Origin: Roseobacter sp. GAI101 | GTDB lineage: Bacteria > Pseudomonadota > Alphaproteobacteria > Rhodobacterales > Rhodobacteraceae | Reading direction: 5' to 3' | DNA length: 64,000 bases | NCBI RefSeq assembly: GCF_000156335.1 | Contig: NZ_DS999213.1 | Span: 2,840,929 to 2,904,928 of the forward strand | Shown: one piece after another, positions 16,606 to 25,055 of the stretch | Layout of the letters: every line of letters starts with the position of its first letter | Position numbering within the stretch: position 1 is the stretch's first letter | The notes under the pieces: generated by a model | Seen by the model: the letters and a program-made list of their open reading frames with translations, nothing else | Told to the model about the DNA's origin: nothing | Databases searched by the model: none | Translations under genes and position numbers: made by a program

Positions 16606-17820
16606 TCAGGCCGCGACCGGTATCGCAAGCTTGCGCAGCGCGTCCGTGGCGCGGTGCATCGCCGCGCGCAGGCGGTCATCTTCCAGCGCATAGGCCAGAC
16701 GCAGGTGGCCAGGGGTGCCAAAGGCGGTGCCGGGCACCACGCCGATCCGCCCCTCGACCAGCAGGTAATCTGCGACATCGATATCGGTTTCCAGCACGGT
16801 TCCCTGGGGGGTGCGTGCGCCGAAAAGACCGCTGCAATCGACGAAGACATAAAACCCGGCGGGCGGGGTGGGGGCCGTCATCCCGGGCATATCGGCGATT
16901 GCGGCGATCACCATGTCGCGGCGGGCCTTCAGGCGCGCATTGCGTTCGGGCAGGAAATCGGGGGTCTGCTTCAGGGCGGTCACCGTCGCCGCCTGCGAGA
17001 TCGCGGACGCATTCGATGTGCTTTGCGATTGCAGGATATCCATCGCCCGCACCAGCCATTCCGGCCCCGCAGCAAAGCCCAGCCGCCAGCCGGTCATCGC
17101 ATACCCTTTGGACACGCCATTGACCGTAAGGATCCGGTCGGCAAGCTGCGGTCTGACCTTCGCGGGTGTGGCAAAGCTGCCCTCATGTACGATCATTTCA
17201 TAGATATCATCGGCCATGATCAGGGTGTGGTGATCGGCCAGCACGTCACACAGCGCGGCGATATCGGCTTTGGAATAAAGCGCGCCGGTGGGGTTGTTGG
17301 GCGAATTCAGCAGCACCCATTTGGTCAGGGGGCTTAGCGCCTCTGACAGCGTTTCGGGCGTCAGTTTCCAGCCGTCTTGCGCGCGTGTGGGCGCGATGAT
17401 GGGGGTGCCACCGGCAAGGCGAACCATGTCGGGATAGCTCACCCAATAGGGCGCTGGGATCACCACCTCGTCTCCGGGGTCAAGGGTGGCCAGCAGGGCA
17501 TTGAACACCAGCTGCTTGGCGCCATTGCCCGCGATGATCTGCGCGGCGGAAAATTGCAGATCATTATCCCGCAAGAACTTGTGCGCAATCGCGGCTTTCA
17601 GCTCCGGAGTTCCGGAACTGGCGGTGTATTTCGTCTGCCCGTTACGGATCGCGGCGATGCCGGCCTCGGCAATGTGTCCGGGGGTGGCAAAGTCCAGCTC
17701 CCCCTGGCCAAGGCTGATGATATCATGCCCTTCGGCCTTCATCTGCTGAAGATTGAGCGCAAGTTCGATGGTGGGGGACGGTTGGACAGAGGACATGCGG
17801 CTGGCAAGGTAGCGGGTCAT
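16606..17820 (-). CDS. Class I/II PLP aminotransferase (aspartate aminotransferase family)
   Basis: A 404-residue fold-type-I enzyme. Family landmarks are GQGELDFATP, the PLP-contact stretch LLNSPNNPTGALY, the aspartate in IMADDIYE and the PLP lysine in NGVSKGYAMTGWRLGF. Such enzymes move amino groups between amino acids and 2-oxo acids. The gene sits between a class IV aminotransferase and a DapA-like lyase, which suggests it deaminates an intermediate of the local catabolic pathway rather than serving general metabolism. Confidence 0.9.
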   Translation of the reverse strand: MTRYLASRMSSVQPSPTIELALNLQQMKAEGHDIISLGQGELDFATPGHIAEAGIAAIRNGQTKYTASSGTPELKAAIAHKFLRDNDLQFSAAQIIAGNGAKQLVFNALLATLDPGDEVVIPAPYWVSYPDMVRLAGGTPIIAPTRAQDGWKLTPETLSEALSPLTKWVLLNSPNNPTGALYSKADIAALCDVLADHHTLIMADDIYEMIVHEGSFATPAKVRPQLADRILTVNGVSKGYAMTGWRLGFAAGPEWLVRAMDILQSQSTSNASAISQAATVTALKQTPDFLPERNARLKARRDMVIAAIADMPGMTAPTPPAGFYVFVDCSGLFGARTPQGTVLETDIDVADYLLVEGRIGVVPGTAFGTPGHLRLAYALEDDRLRAAMHRATDALRKLAIPVAA

Positions 17821-17870
17821 GAGGTGGGTCCTTTTGGCGGATCGTATGGTCTGGCAGGGGGCGGCGCGGA

Positions 17871-18737
17871 TCAGGCAGGTGCCAGCGCGGCGGCGCGCCG
17901 CGTTGCGATATATTGTGTGCGCAGATCGCGGGTCAGCGCGCCGGGGGTGCCGTCGCCGATCACCTGATTGTCGATGCGCACCACGGGCACCACGAAATTG
18001 GTCGCCGACGTGATAAAGGCTTCGCGGGCCGCGCGGGACTCGTCGGGGGTAAAGGCGCGTTCTTGCACTGTGATCCCGTGGGTCTGGGCCAGCGACAAGA
18101 CTGCCGCGCGGGTGACACCGGCCAGCAGCGCATGGGACAGATCGCGGGTCACCAGATGGCCGTCGGCAGTAACGATATGGGCGGTCGCAGCGCTGGCTTC
18201 GGTCACAAAGCCGTCTTCGTAAAGCCAGGCGTCATCGGCACCGCGGTCGCGCGCTTCCATCTTGGCCATTGAGGGGTAAAGCAACTGCACCGTCTTGATA
18301 TCTCGCCGGCCCCACCGGAGATCGGGCAGCAGGGCCACCGAAATGCCGGTGTCGGCCGCGCGGTTCGCAAGCACATCCTTGGCCTGGGTGAACATCACCA
18401 GCGTTGGCGGCGTGTCGGCAGGCGGGAAAGCGAAATCGCGTTCTGCCACGCCCCGGCTTAGCTGAAGGTAAATCATACCGCTTTGCATCTTGTTACGGGC
18501 GACAATCTCGTGATGCGCCTGCAACAGCGCGTCTTCGTCCAACGGTAGGGTCAGGCGCAGTTCGCGGGCCGATCGGCGCAGCCGGGCAGCATGGCCCTCG
18601 TAATCCAGCAATGCACCATCCAGAACGCAGGTGACCTCATAGATGGCATCGCCCATCAGAAAGGCCCGGTCAAAGATCGAAACCTTCGCCTCGTCCTCGG
18701 GCAGCCATTGGCCGTTCAGGTAGACAATACGCGACAT
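17871..18737 (-). CDS. Class IV aminotransferase, D-amino-acid transaminase type
   Basis: A 288-residue fold-type-IV PLP enzyme; the start SRIVYLNGQWLPEDEAKVSI and the PLP lysine in RDIKTVQLL match D-alanine transaminase and branched-chain aminotransferase relatives, and YEDGFVTEASAA is the usual PLP-site strand. D-amino-acid transaminases interconvert D-amino acids and 2-oxo acids. It begins four bases after pxpA and precedes a second aminotransferase, so D-configured or unusual amino acids are a reasonable guess for the pathway. The branched-chain type is less likely by length. Confidence 0.85.
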   Translation of the reverse strand: MSRIVYLNGQWLPEDEAKVSIFDRAFLMGDAIYEVTCVLDGALLDYEGHAARLRRSARELRLTLPLDEDALLQAHHEIVARNKMQSGMIYLQLSRGVAERDFAFPPADTPPTLVMFTQAKDVLANRAADTGISVALLPDLRWGRRDIKTVQLLYPSMAKMEARDRGADDAWLYEDGFVTEASAATAHIVTADGHLVTRDLSHALLAGVTRAAVLSLAQTHGITVQERAFTPDESRAAREAFITSATNFVVPVVRIDNQVIGDGTPGALTRDLRTQYIATRRAAALAPA

Positions 18738-18740
18738 GGC

Positions 18741-19520
18741 TCAGCTCCGTTTCGGTGTAGCAAAGGGTGCGATTGTCACACCGTTGTCTTCAAGGGCAGC
18801 GCGCAAGGCGGCTGCGATTGCGGGCGCACCTTGGGTGTCGCCATGAATGCACAAGGTTGCGGGTTCGACCGGCAGGCGCTTGCCGCCGGTCGTCGGGATG
18901 TGCCTGTTCAACACCATCTCAAGCACCTGATCGGTGCTTTGTGCGATGTCGTGAATCACCGCGCCGGGGGCGCTGCGCGGTGTCAGCTCTCCCGTATCGG
19001 TATAGCTGCGGTCGGCGTAAATCTCGCAGGCGACGGTCAGACCGGCCTTTTCCGCAGCGGCGTAGGTTTCTGAATAGGGCAGGGATACATAGACCAATGT
19101 CGGGTCCACCGTGGCGACAGCGCGGGCGCAGACGGCGGCCAGATCCGGATCAACGGCGGCCATATTCCCAAGCGCGCCATGGGTTTTGACATGGGTCATC
19201 GGATGCCCCTGCGCGGCGGCCATCCCCTGCATCGCGGCAATCTGGTAGATCAGATGCGCCTCCAGATCCTCGGGGCGGTCGCCCAGAATGCGGCGGCGTC
19301 CGAACCCGTAGAGATCAAGAAAAGACGGATGCGCGCCAATCGCGACGCCAGCCGCCTTGGCCAGAGCGATGGTGCGACGCATCACCACCGGATCCCCGGC
19401 GTGAAAGCCGCAGGCGACGTTTGCCGTTGTCACGGTTTCCATCATTTTTGCATCATCGCCTATTGTATAGGCACCGAAACTCTCGCCCATATCGCAGTTC
19501 AGGTCCAATGTGGCCGTCAT
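18741..19520 (-). CDS. pxpA: 5-oxoprolinase subunit PxpA (LamB/YcsF family)
   Basis: A 259-residue protein opening with LDLNCDMGESFG and containing ACGFHAGDP and HVKTHGALGN, all hallmarks of the YcsF family. With PxpB and PxpC it forms the prokaryotic ATP-dependent 5-oxoprolinase, which opens pyroglutamate to glutamate. The frame continues upstream, but the ATG at 19520 follows AGGGAGAG and starts the conserved domain. It is transcribed divergently from pxpB and pxpC and heads an operon with two aminotransferases. Confidence 0.93.
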   Translation of the reverse strand: MTATLDLNCDMGESFGAYTIGDDAKMMETVTTANVACGFHAGDPVVMRRTIALAKAAGVAIGAHPSFLDLYGFGRRRILGDRPEDLEAHLIYQIAAMQGMAAAQGHPMTHVKTHGALGNMAAVDPDLAAVCARAVATVDPTLVYVSLPYSETYAAAEKAGLTVACEIYADRSYTDTGELTPRSAPGAVIHDIAQSTDQVLEMVLNRHIPTTGGKRLPVEPATLCIHGDTQGAPAIAAALRAALEDNGVTIAPFATPKRS

Positions 19521-19629
19521 ATGCTCTCTCCCTGGGTTGGGTCGTCCAGCCAAGATAGAACGCTGGAGCGGGTCCGCTGTTTGCTTGATTGACATCCCGA
19601 AGACAAATTACGCTCCGGAGAATTGCATT

Positions 19630-19653
19630 CCGGATACATATGGTATACTGAAA
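19630..19653 (+). promoter_or_regulatory. Probable GntR operator in the pxpA/pxpB divergent promoter
   Basis: The element reads CCGG, then ATACATATGGTATACTG, then AAA. The core TGGTATACTG is a near-palindrome of the kind bound by FCD-type GntR regulators. An almost identical copy (two differences over 24 bp) stands on the minus strand before the TRAP binding-protein gene at 29773-29796. TATACT inside it could also be a -10 hexamer. Confidence 0.65.
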
Positions 19654-19679
19654 TTACAAGTCAGGAAAAAGGTTTTGAG

Positions 19680-20438
19680 ATGAACGCCCTCGCGCATACC
19701 GCAAACGGACAAAAGGCAGCGAACCCCGTCTTTCTCGCGGTTGGCGACTCGGCGCTAGCCGTTCAGTTTGGCGACAGCGTCGATCCGCAGGCGAACCGCA
19801 AAGTGATCGCGCTTGGCCACAGCCTTGACAGTGACCCGGTTGCAGGTGTGCTGGAATGCGTTCCGACGTACCGTTCGCTGCTGGTGAACTATGACCCCGA
19901 AATCCTGCGCGGTGCCGAGCTTGAGGTGCTTTTGGCACTGCGGCTGGCAGATCTGGAACTTGGGGACGAGGCAGGCCGGCTTTGGCATGTGCCGGTGGTC
20001 TATGGCGGCGCGGTGGGCATGGATCTTGACGCACTTGCCGAGGAGAAAGGTATGACGCCGGAGGCACTGATCGCCCTGCATTCCAGCGTTGAATGCCGTG
20101 TCTACATGATTGGTTTCGCGCCCGGATTTACCTATCTCGGGGGGCTGCCTGCCGCGATCCATACGCCGCGCCTTGCCGTTCCGCGCCAGTCGATCCCGGC
20201 GGGGGCCGTTGGCATCGGCGGACAGCAGGGCAGCATCAATTCTGTGACCGGTCCGTCGGGGTGGCGCTTTATCGGCTGGACACCTTGGCGTGCCTTTGAT
20301 CCCGCGCGGGCAGAACCGTTTCTGTTCGCCGCAGGGGACCGGATGCGCTTTGTGCCCGTCAGCGCCGAAGCGGGGACCGAAATCGCTGAAAATATCGCTG
20401 CGGGGCGTCTGCTCCCCACGCCGGAGGGCAAGGCATGA
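19680..20438 (+). CDS. pxpB: 5-oxoprolinase subunit PxpB (KipI family)
   Basis: A 252-residue carboxyltransferase-domain subunit, with ECVPTYRSLLVNYDP and the signature VYMIGFAPGFTYLGGLP, then PRLAVPRQSIPAGAVGIGG. The family includes Bacillus KipI, but in this setting, next to pxpC and opposite pxpA, it is the oxoprolinase subunit. The ATG at 19680 is preceded by AAAGG; the upstream in-frame ATG at 19623 would overlap the operator. Its stop overlaps pxpC by ATGA. Confidence 0.93.
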   Translation: MNALAHTANGQKAANPVFLAVGDSALAVQFGDSVDPQANRKVIALGHSLDSDPVAGVLECVPTYRSLLVNYDPEILRGAELEVLLALRLADLELGDEAGRLWHVPVVYGGAVGMDLDALAEEKGMTPEALIALHSSVECRVYMIGFAPGFTYLGGLPAAIHTPRLAVPRQSIPAGAVGIGGQQGSINSVTGPSGWRFIGWTPWRAFDPARAEPFLFAAGDRMRFVPVSAEAGTEIAENIAAGRLLPTPEGKA

Positions 20439-21499
20439 GCCTCGAGATTCTGCAGGCCGGGCCGATGCTGTCGATACAGGATCACGGGCGTCATGGCCGC
20501 AAGCGGTTTGGCGTGCCCTCTGCGGGTGCAATGGATCGGCCGGCGATGGACCTTGCCAATGCGCTTTGCGGCAATCCGCTGGACGCTGCCGCACTGGAAT
20601 TTGCCGCGTTCGGCGGCCATTTGCGGGCCGCGCGCCCGCTGCGCCTTGCCGTGACGGGGGGCGAATGTGACATCCGGTGCGGGCAACGGCAGCTTGCTGC
20701 AGGTCAAAGCCATGCTATTGCCGCGGGCGAGGTCATCAGGATCGGTGCGCTCAAGGGGGCCACATGGGGGTATATCGCGGTCTCGGGCGGGATCGCCGTG
20801 CCAGAGGTGTTGGGGGCCCGCGCCACCCATCTGCGGTTTGCCCTTGGCGGGGTCGAAGGGCGTGCCTTGCGTCCGGGCGACGTGCTGCCGCTGGGCCAAG
20901 ATGATAGCAGCGCGCCTTGCCTGCGCCCGCGCGAACCGATGGTGCGCCCCGGTGCGAATCTGGCAGGCCGCCCAATCCGGGTGATGCTTGGGCCGCAGGA
21001 CGACTCTTTCGACGCACAGACCCTTGCACGGCTTTGCAGTGCCACCTTTACCGTTACGCCCAAACGCGACCGCATGGCGATGGTGCTGGGCGGCACCTCG
21101 CTGTTCGCCGCGCGCGGGCATGACATTGTCTCCGATGGTATCGTGCCGGGGGTGATACAGGTGCCGGCCTCGGGGGAACCTATGGTGCTGATGGCGGATT
21201 CCCAGACCACGGGCGGCTATCCCAAAATTGCCACGGTGATTTCCGCAGACCTGCCGCGGCTGGCACAGATGCCGGTGGGCGCAGAACTGCGCTTTGAGGT
21301 GATCCCCCGCGAAACGGCCGAAGACATCACCCTTGCCGAACGCGCGCGTTTGCGCGACTGCTTTTCGGGGCTGGTCCCGGCCAGCGGTGCGCAGCTAAGT
21401 TCGAGTTTCCTGCTGGGGTGCGATCTAGTAGGCGGTATATTTGCGCCCGAGGCAGTAATGGGGCGCGACCTGATGACGGCAAAGGAACAGCAGACATGA
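20435..21499 (+). CDS. pxpC: 5-oxoprolinase subunit PxpC (KipA family)
   Basis: A 354-residue carboxyltransferase-domain subunit. Typical stretches are LSIQDHGRHGRKRFGVPSAG and AMDRPAMDLANALCGN at the start, TWGYIAVSGGI in the middle, and VPASGEPMVLMADSQTTGGY late in the protein. It partners PxpB. It overlaps both neighbours by four bases, as part of a six-gene chain of ATGA junctions that keeps expression stoichiometric. Confidence 0.93.
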   Translation: MSLEILQAGPMLSIQDHGRHGRKRFGVPSAGAMDRPAMDLANALCGNPLDAAALEFAAFGGHLRAARPLRLAVTGGECDIRCGQRQLAAGQSHAIAAGEVIRIGALKGATWGYIAVSGGIAVPEVLGARATHLRFALGGVEGRALRPGDVLPLGQDDSSAPCLRPREPMVRPGANLAGRPIRVMLGPQDDSFDAQTLARLCSATFTVTPKRDRMAMVLGGTSLFAARGHDIVSDGIVPGVIQVPASGEPMVLMADSQTTGGYPKIATVISADLPRLAQMPVGAELRFEVIPRETAEDITLAERARLRDCFSGLVPASGAQLSSSFLLGCDLVGGIFAPEAVMGRDLMTAKEQQT

Positions 21500-22167
21500 G
21501 CGGGACCTCTCTATCCCTGGCGGCCACGGCCTATCGTGAATTGATCCGCCGGATTCTCGAGGGAGAGCTGAAGCCCGGCGACACCTTGCAGGAATCCCGC
21601 CTTTGCACCGAACTTTCCATGTCCCGCACCCCCGTGCGCGAGGCCATCGCGCGCATCAACAGCGAAGGGCTGGCGGAACAATCGGGGCGGTTCTTGCGTG
21701 TGCGCCGCATCAGCCCCGAGGAAATAGACGAGATATTTTTCCTGCGCCGCGCGCTGGAGCCTGCTGCCATTCGTGCCGCAACCACGCGGCTTCTGCCCGA
21801 ACAGATCGACGGTCTGGCCGGTGCGGTGCGCGCCCTTCTGGCAGGGGATACCGGCACGGACGACGCCCAATGGCAGGTCGATCGCAGCTTTCACAGCACC
21901 ATCGCAGAAGCCGCCGGAAACCCCGCTGCGGCCAAGGTGATCCGCGACCTTCAGACCCGTACCTGCATCTTTGACCACCGCATCGTGCCTGAACGCTTTG
22001 CCCTTGGCTGTCACGAACATCTGGCCATGCTGGATGCAATCCGGCGGGGTGCCCGGGACGAGGCTGCGACCCTCATGGAAGCGCATCTTGATCACGCGCG
22101 CGACGCCATCTTTGTTCATCTGGACAAGCTCCAGCCCGTTTCTTCCGAAAAGGCCCCCCTTCTATGA
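21496..22167 (+). CDS. GntR-family transcriptional regulator, FCD domain (first copy)
   Basis: A 223-residue regulator: winged helix at about residues 8-72 (LCTELSMSRTPVREAIARIN is the recognition region) followed by an all-helical FCD ligand domain with metal-type histidines (DRSFHSTIAEAAGN, then GCHEHLAML). FCD regulators usually bind carboxylic acids and repress nearby catabolic operons. It is embedded by ATGA overlaps in the operon it probably controls. It or the second GntR gene at 24412 is the likely reader of the operator at 19630. Confidence 0.92.
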   Translation: MSGTSLSLAATAYRELIRRILEGELKPGDTLQESRLCTELSMSRTPVREAIARINSEGLAEQSGRFLRVRRISPEEIDEIFFLRRALEPAAIRAATTRLLPEQIDGLAGAVRALLAGDTGTDDAQWQVDRSFHSTIAEAAGNPAAAKVIRDLQTRTCIFDHRIVPERFALGCHEHLAMLDAIRRGARDEAATLMEAHLDHARDAIFVHLDKLQPVSSEKAPLL

Positions 22168-23135
22168 AATGTCTTATCGTTCAGCCGGTGCATGAGGCCG
22201 GACTTGACCTGCTGCGCCGCAACGGCATCCAGCCTGTGACCTGTCCCGGCACCGATCCCGACAGCATCGCCCGCGCCGTCATGGGTTGTGATGCGGCCAT
22301 CACCCGCGATGCCGGTTTCCCCGCCTGTGCGTTCGAGGCCGCGGACCGGCTGCGCGCCGTGGTCGTGCATGGCACCGGCCATAACGCGGTGGACAAAGAC
22401 GCCGCCACCGCACGCGGCGTTCTGGTGGCCAACACCCCCGGGGCCAATGCCCAGTCCGTCGCGGAACTGACGCTGGGCCTTGCCGTGGCGCTGGCGCGTG
22501 GCATCCCCGCCGCAGACCGTCAGGAGCGGGCAGGGCAGGCGGGTTTTCGTGAATCCGCGTCCTTTGCAGAACTTTCGGGCAAGACCGTCTGTGTGGTCGG
22601 GTGGGGCAGCATCGGCAGCCGCTTTGGCCAGATGGCAGCAAGCGCCTTTGGCATGAAAGTGCTGGTGCATTCCCCGCGCGCCCGTGACATCGGAGCATTC
22701 CACCGCGCGGACCGGCTGGAGGAGGCGCTGGCAGAGGCCGATCTGGTGACGCTGCACACGCCGCTGCGCCCTGAAACCCACCACTTGATCGAAGCCGAGC
22801 GTCTGGCCGCGATGAAACCCGGCGCGCTTTTGGTCAACGTGGCGCGGGCTGAACTTGTGGACGAGGATGCGCTTACCGCAGCGCTTGCGGCGGGCCACCT
22901 TGGCGGCGCGGCGTTGGATGTGTATTCGCCGGGGGCCCCGCAAGGCCCGCTTGCCGCCTGCCGGAACGTGATTTTCACCCCCCATCTTGGCGGCACCACC
23001 CTCGAGGCGCTGCGCCGCGTGGCGATCGGCGCTTCACAGCATGTGATCACCGCCCTGCGGGGGGACATTCCGGACACTGTGCTGACCCCGATCCCCCCCG
23101 CCCAAGCAGCCCCCGCCAAGGAGGTGACCGTATGA
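22164..23135 (+). CDS. D-2-hydroxyacid dehydrogenase (NAD-dependent, PGDH-like)
   Basis: A 323-residue enzyme with the NAD motif VCVVGWGSIGSRFGQMA and the catalytic set of the family: an arginine in LVNVARAELVDEDAL, the glutamate region after GAALDVYS and a histidine in IFTPHLGGTT. Such enzymes reduce 2-oxo acids or oxidise D-2-hydroxy acids. Following aminotransferases and a hydrolase in the same regulon, it probably handles a keto-acid intermediate. True serine-pathway SerA is unlikely because the regulatory ACT domain is absent. Confidence 0.88.
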   Translation: MKCLIVQPVHEAGLDLLRRNGIQPVTCPGTDPDSIARAVMGCDAAITRDAGFPACAFEAADRLRAVVVHGTGHNAVDKDAATARGVLVANTPGANAQSVAELTLGLAVALARGIPAADRQERAGQAGFRESASFAELSGKTVCVVGWGSIGSRFGQMAASAFGMKVLVHSPRARDIGAFHRADRLEEALAEADLVTLHTPLRPETHHLIEAERLAAMKPGALLVNVARAELVDEDALTAALAAGHLGGAALDVYSPGAPQGPLAACRNVIFTPHLGGTTLEALRRVAIGASQHVITALRGDIPDTVLTPIPPAQAAPAKEVTV

Positions 23136-24415
23136 GCGACCTGCCGACATCCGCATCTGCCCCCCCGCGCGCGGTGATCGCGCAAACCATCGCCCGCATT
23201 CTGGAACGGGTCAACGCGATCTCTGCAGACGGTCCGGGCTTTACACGGCCCTCTTACAGCGCGCTGGAAAGCCAGGCCCACGCGGTCGTCGAGGCCGAGG
23301 CCGTGGCGCTCGGTTGCCTGGTGCGGCGCGATGCTGCGGGCAATTTGTTTGCGACCATGCCGGGGCAGAACCGCGCGGCGCGGCCGCTTTATATCGGGTC
23401 GCATCTCGATACGGTCAGTCAGGGCGGGGCCTATGACGGACAGGCCGGGGTGATCGGCGCGCTGGCGGTGCTGACCGCGTTCCATTCCGCGGGGCTGACC
23501 CCGCCGATGGATTTGGTGCTGACCATCACCCGCGCCGAGGAAAGCGTCTGGTTCCCGGTTTCCTATGCCGGGTCACGCGCGGCGCTTGGGCGGTTGAACC
23601 CCGAAGATTTCGATGCGCCGCGTTCGGATACCGGGCTGTCGCTTGCCGAACATATGGCGCTTGAGGGGTTTGACCCCGAGGCCGTGCGCAGCATCACCCC
23701 GCCCGAACCCGCGCGATTTCTGGAATTCCACATAGAACAAGGGCCGGTGCTGCATGACGCGGGCGAAGCCTATGCGGTGGTCGACCGGGTGCGCGGCGGG
23801 CTGCGCTACCGCAGTGCTGAGGTACATGGCATCTGGGCCCATTCCGGCGGGGCCCCCCGTGCCAGCCGCGCCGATGCAGTGGTCGCCTTGGCCGAACTGA
23901 TCCTGTCGATGGATGCAGTCTGGGATAGATTTCTGGACGAAGGTAACGATCTGACGGTCACCTTTGGCAAGGTGGATGCCGCGTCACCGCAACACGCGAT
24001 GGCAAAGGTGCCGGGTCATGCCGAATTCTGCCTTGATCTGAGGTCGGACCAGACCGACACGCTCGAGGCCGCGAACGCCGCCTTGCTGAGGGAGGTCGCG
24101 CGGATCGAGAAGGCGCGCCCCGGTGTCCGTTTTGACCTTGGTGCGCAGACCCGACCGGCACCGGCGCAGCTTTCGGGCGAGATGGCGCGCTTTGTGACCG
24201 CCGGCGCTGCGGCGCAAGGCGACGATCCGCGCCATATGCTGTCGGGCGGTGGCCATGATGCGGCGGCCTTTGGCGCAGCGGGGTGGGACAGCGTGATGGT
24301 CTTTATCCGGAACTGGAACGGCAGCCATTGCCCCGAAGAGGGAATGGACGAGGCCGATCTTGCCCGCGCTGTGGGGGCGGTTTTCCTTGCCATCCTGCAA
24401 GAGGCCGCAGGATGA
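23132..24415 (+). CDS. M20-family amidohydrolase (N-carbamoyl-L-amino acid hydrolase / allantoate amidohydrolase type)
   Basis: A 427-residue Zn-dependent hydrolase. The metal ligands appear in order: H in YIGSHLDTV, D in GGAYDGQAG, E in TRAEES, H in FHIEQGPVLH, and the final H in NGSHCPEEGMD. This subfamily cleaves N-carbamoyl, ureido or similar amide bonds of small molecules. The gene follows the hydroxyacid dehydrogenase by ATGA overlap. With 5-oxoprolinase next door, a cyclic imide or lactam that is opened and then deamidated is a plausible substrate; the exact compound is unknown. Confidence 0.88.
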   Translation: MSDLPTSASAPPRAVIAQTIARILERVNAISADGPGFTRPSYSALESQAHAVVEAEAVALGCLVRRDAAGNLFATMPGQNRAARPLYIGSHLDTVSQGGAYDGQAGVIGALAVLTAFHSAGLTPPMDLVLTITRAEESVWFPVSYAGSRAALGRLNPEDFDAPRSDTGLSLAEHMALEGFDPEAVRSITPPEPARFLEFHIEQGPVLHDAGEAYAVVDRVRGGLRYRSAEVHGIWAHSGGAPRASRADAVVALAELILSMDAVWDRFLDEGNDLTVTFGKVDAASPQHAMAKVPGHAEFCLDLRSDQTDTLEAANAALLREVARIEKARPGVRFDLGAQTRPAPAQLSGEMARFVTAGAAAQGDDPRHMLSGGGHDAAAFGAAGWDSVMVFIRNWNGSHCPEEGMDEADLARAVGAVFLAILQEAAG

Positions 24416-25047
24416 CCGGCGTGACCCTTGCCGAAACCGCCTATGAGCGGTTGCGCGACGACATCGTCACCGGGCGGATCCCCGGCGAAACCGTGCTGTC
24501 GGAACGCGCCCTGACAGAGACGCTGGGCGTGTCACGGACGCCGCTGCGCGCCGCGATATCGCGGCTAGAAACCGAAGGTGTGGTGGACCGGCTTAACAAC
24601 GGTGTGGTGCTTGTGCGGTCGGTCACGATTGAACAGCTGCTTCAGATCGTGCAGCTGCGCCAGACGTTGGAACGCGCCGCAGCAGGCCGCGCCGCCACCT
24701 ATGGGGCCACGGATGAGCTGATGCAGATCCGCGCCCGGATGCAGCAGATCGTCGACGGCGCGCCGGTCAGCTTTGACGACTTCTGGCAGGCCGATGGTGC
24801 CTTTCACCGCGCGGTGGCCGAAGCGGCGCGGCTGGCGTTGCTGCCTGCGATCATCGCGGAACAGCGGGGCATTGCGCGGCGCTGCTCTTTGACGCGGACC
24901 TACGACACTTTCGTGGATCAGGCGCGCGAACATGTGCAGATCATTGATGCCATCGCTACCCATGACAGCGATACAGCCGCCGCGCTGATGGCGGGGCATT
25001 TCGATCATGTGCGCGCCCGCTTTCTTGGCACGTTTTCGGAAAATTGA
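24412..25047 (+). CDS. GntR-family transcriptional regulator, FCD domain (second copy)
   Basis: A 211-residue regulator with a winged helix (LTETLGVSRTPLRAAISRLE) and an FCD domain (QADGAFHRAVAEAARLALLP, then AREHVQIIDAI). It is distinct in sequence from the GntR protein 2.2 kb upstream, so the operon encodes two different ligand sensors. It overlaps the M20 hydrolase gene by ATGA. Which regulator binds the twin operators cannot be decided from sequence. Confidence 0.92.
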   Translation: MTGVTLAETAYERLRDDIVTGRIPGETVLSERALTETLGVSRTPLRAAISRLETEGVVDRLNNGVVLVRSVTIEQLLQIVQLRQTLERAAAGRAATYGATDELMQIRARMQQIVDGAPVSFDDFWQADGAFHRAVAEAARLALLPAIIAEQRGIARRCSLTRTYDTFVDQAREHVQIIDAIATHDSDTAAALMAGHFDHVRARFLGTFSEN

Positions 25048-25055
25048 GGACCGCA

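Noticed and set aside
21418..21495. N-terminal extension of the first GntR gene
   Set aside because: It runs inside pxpC; the ATG at 21496 gives the normal winged-helix start and an ATGA overlap like its neighbours.
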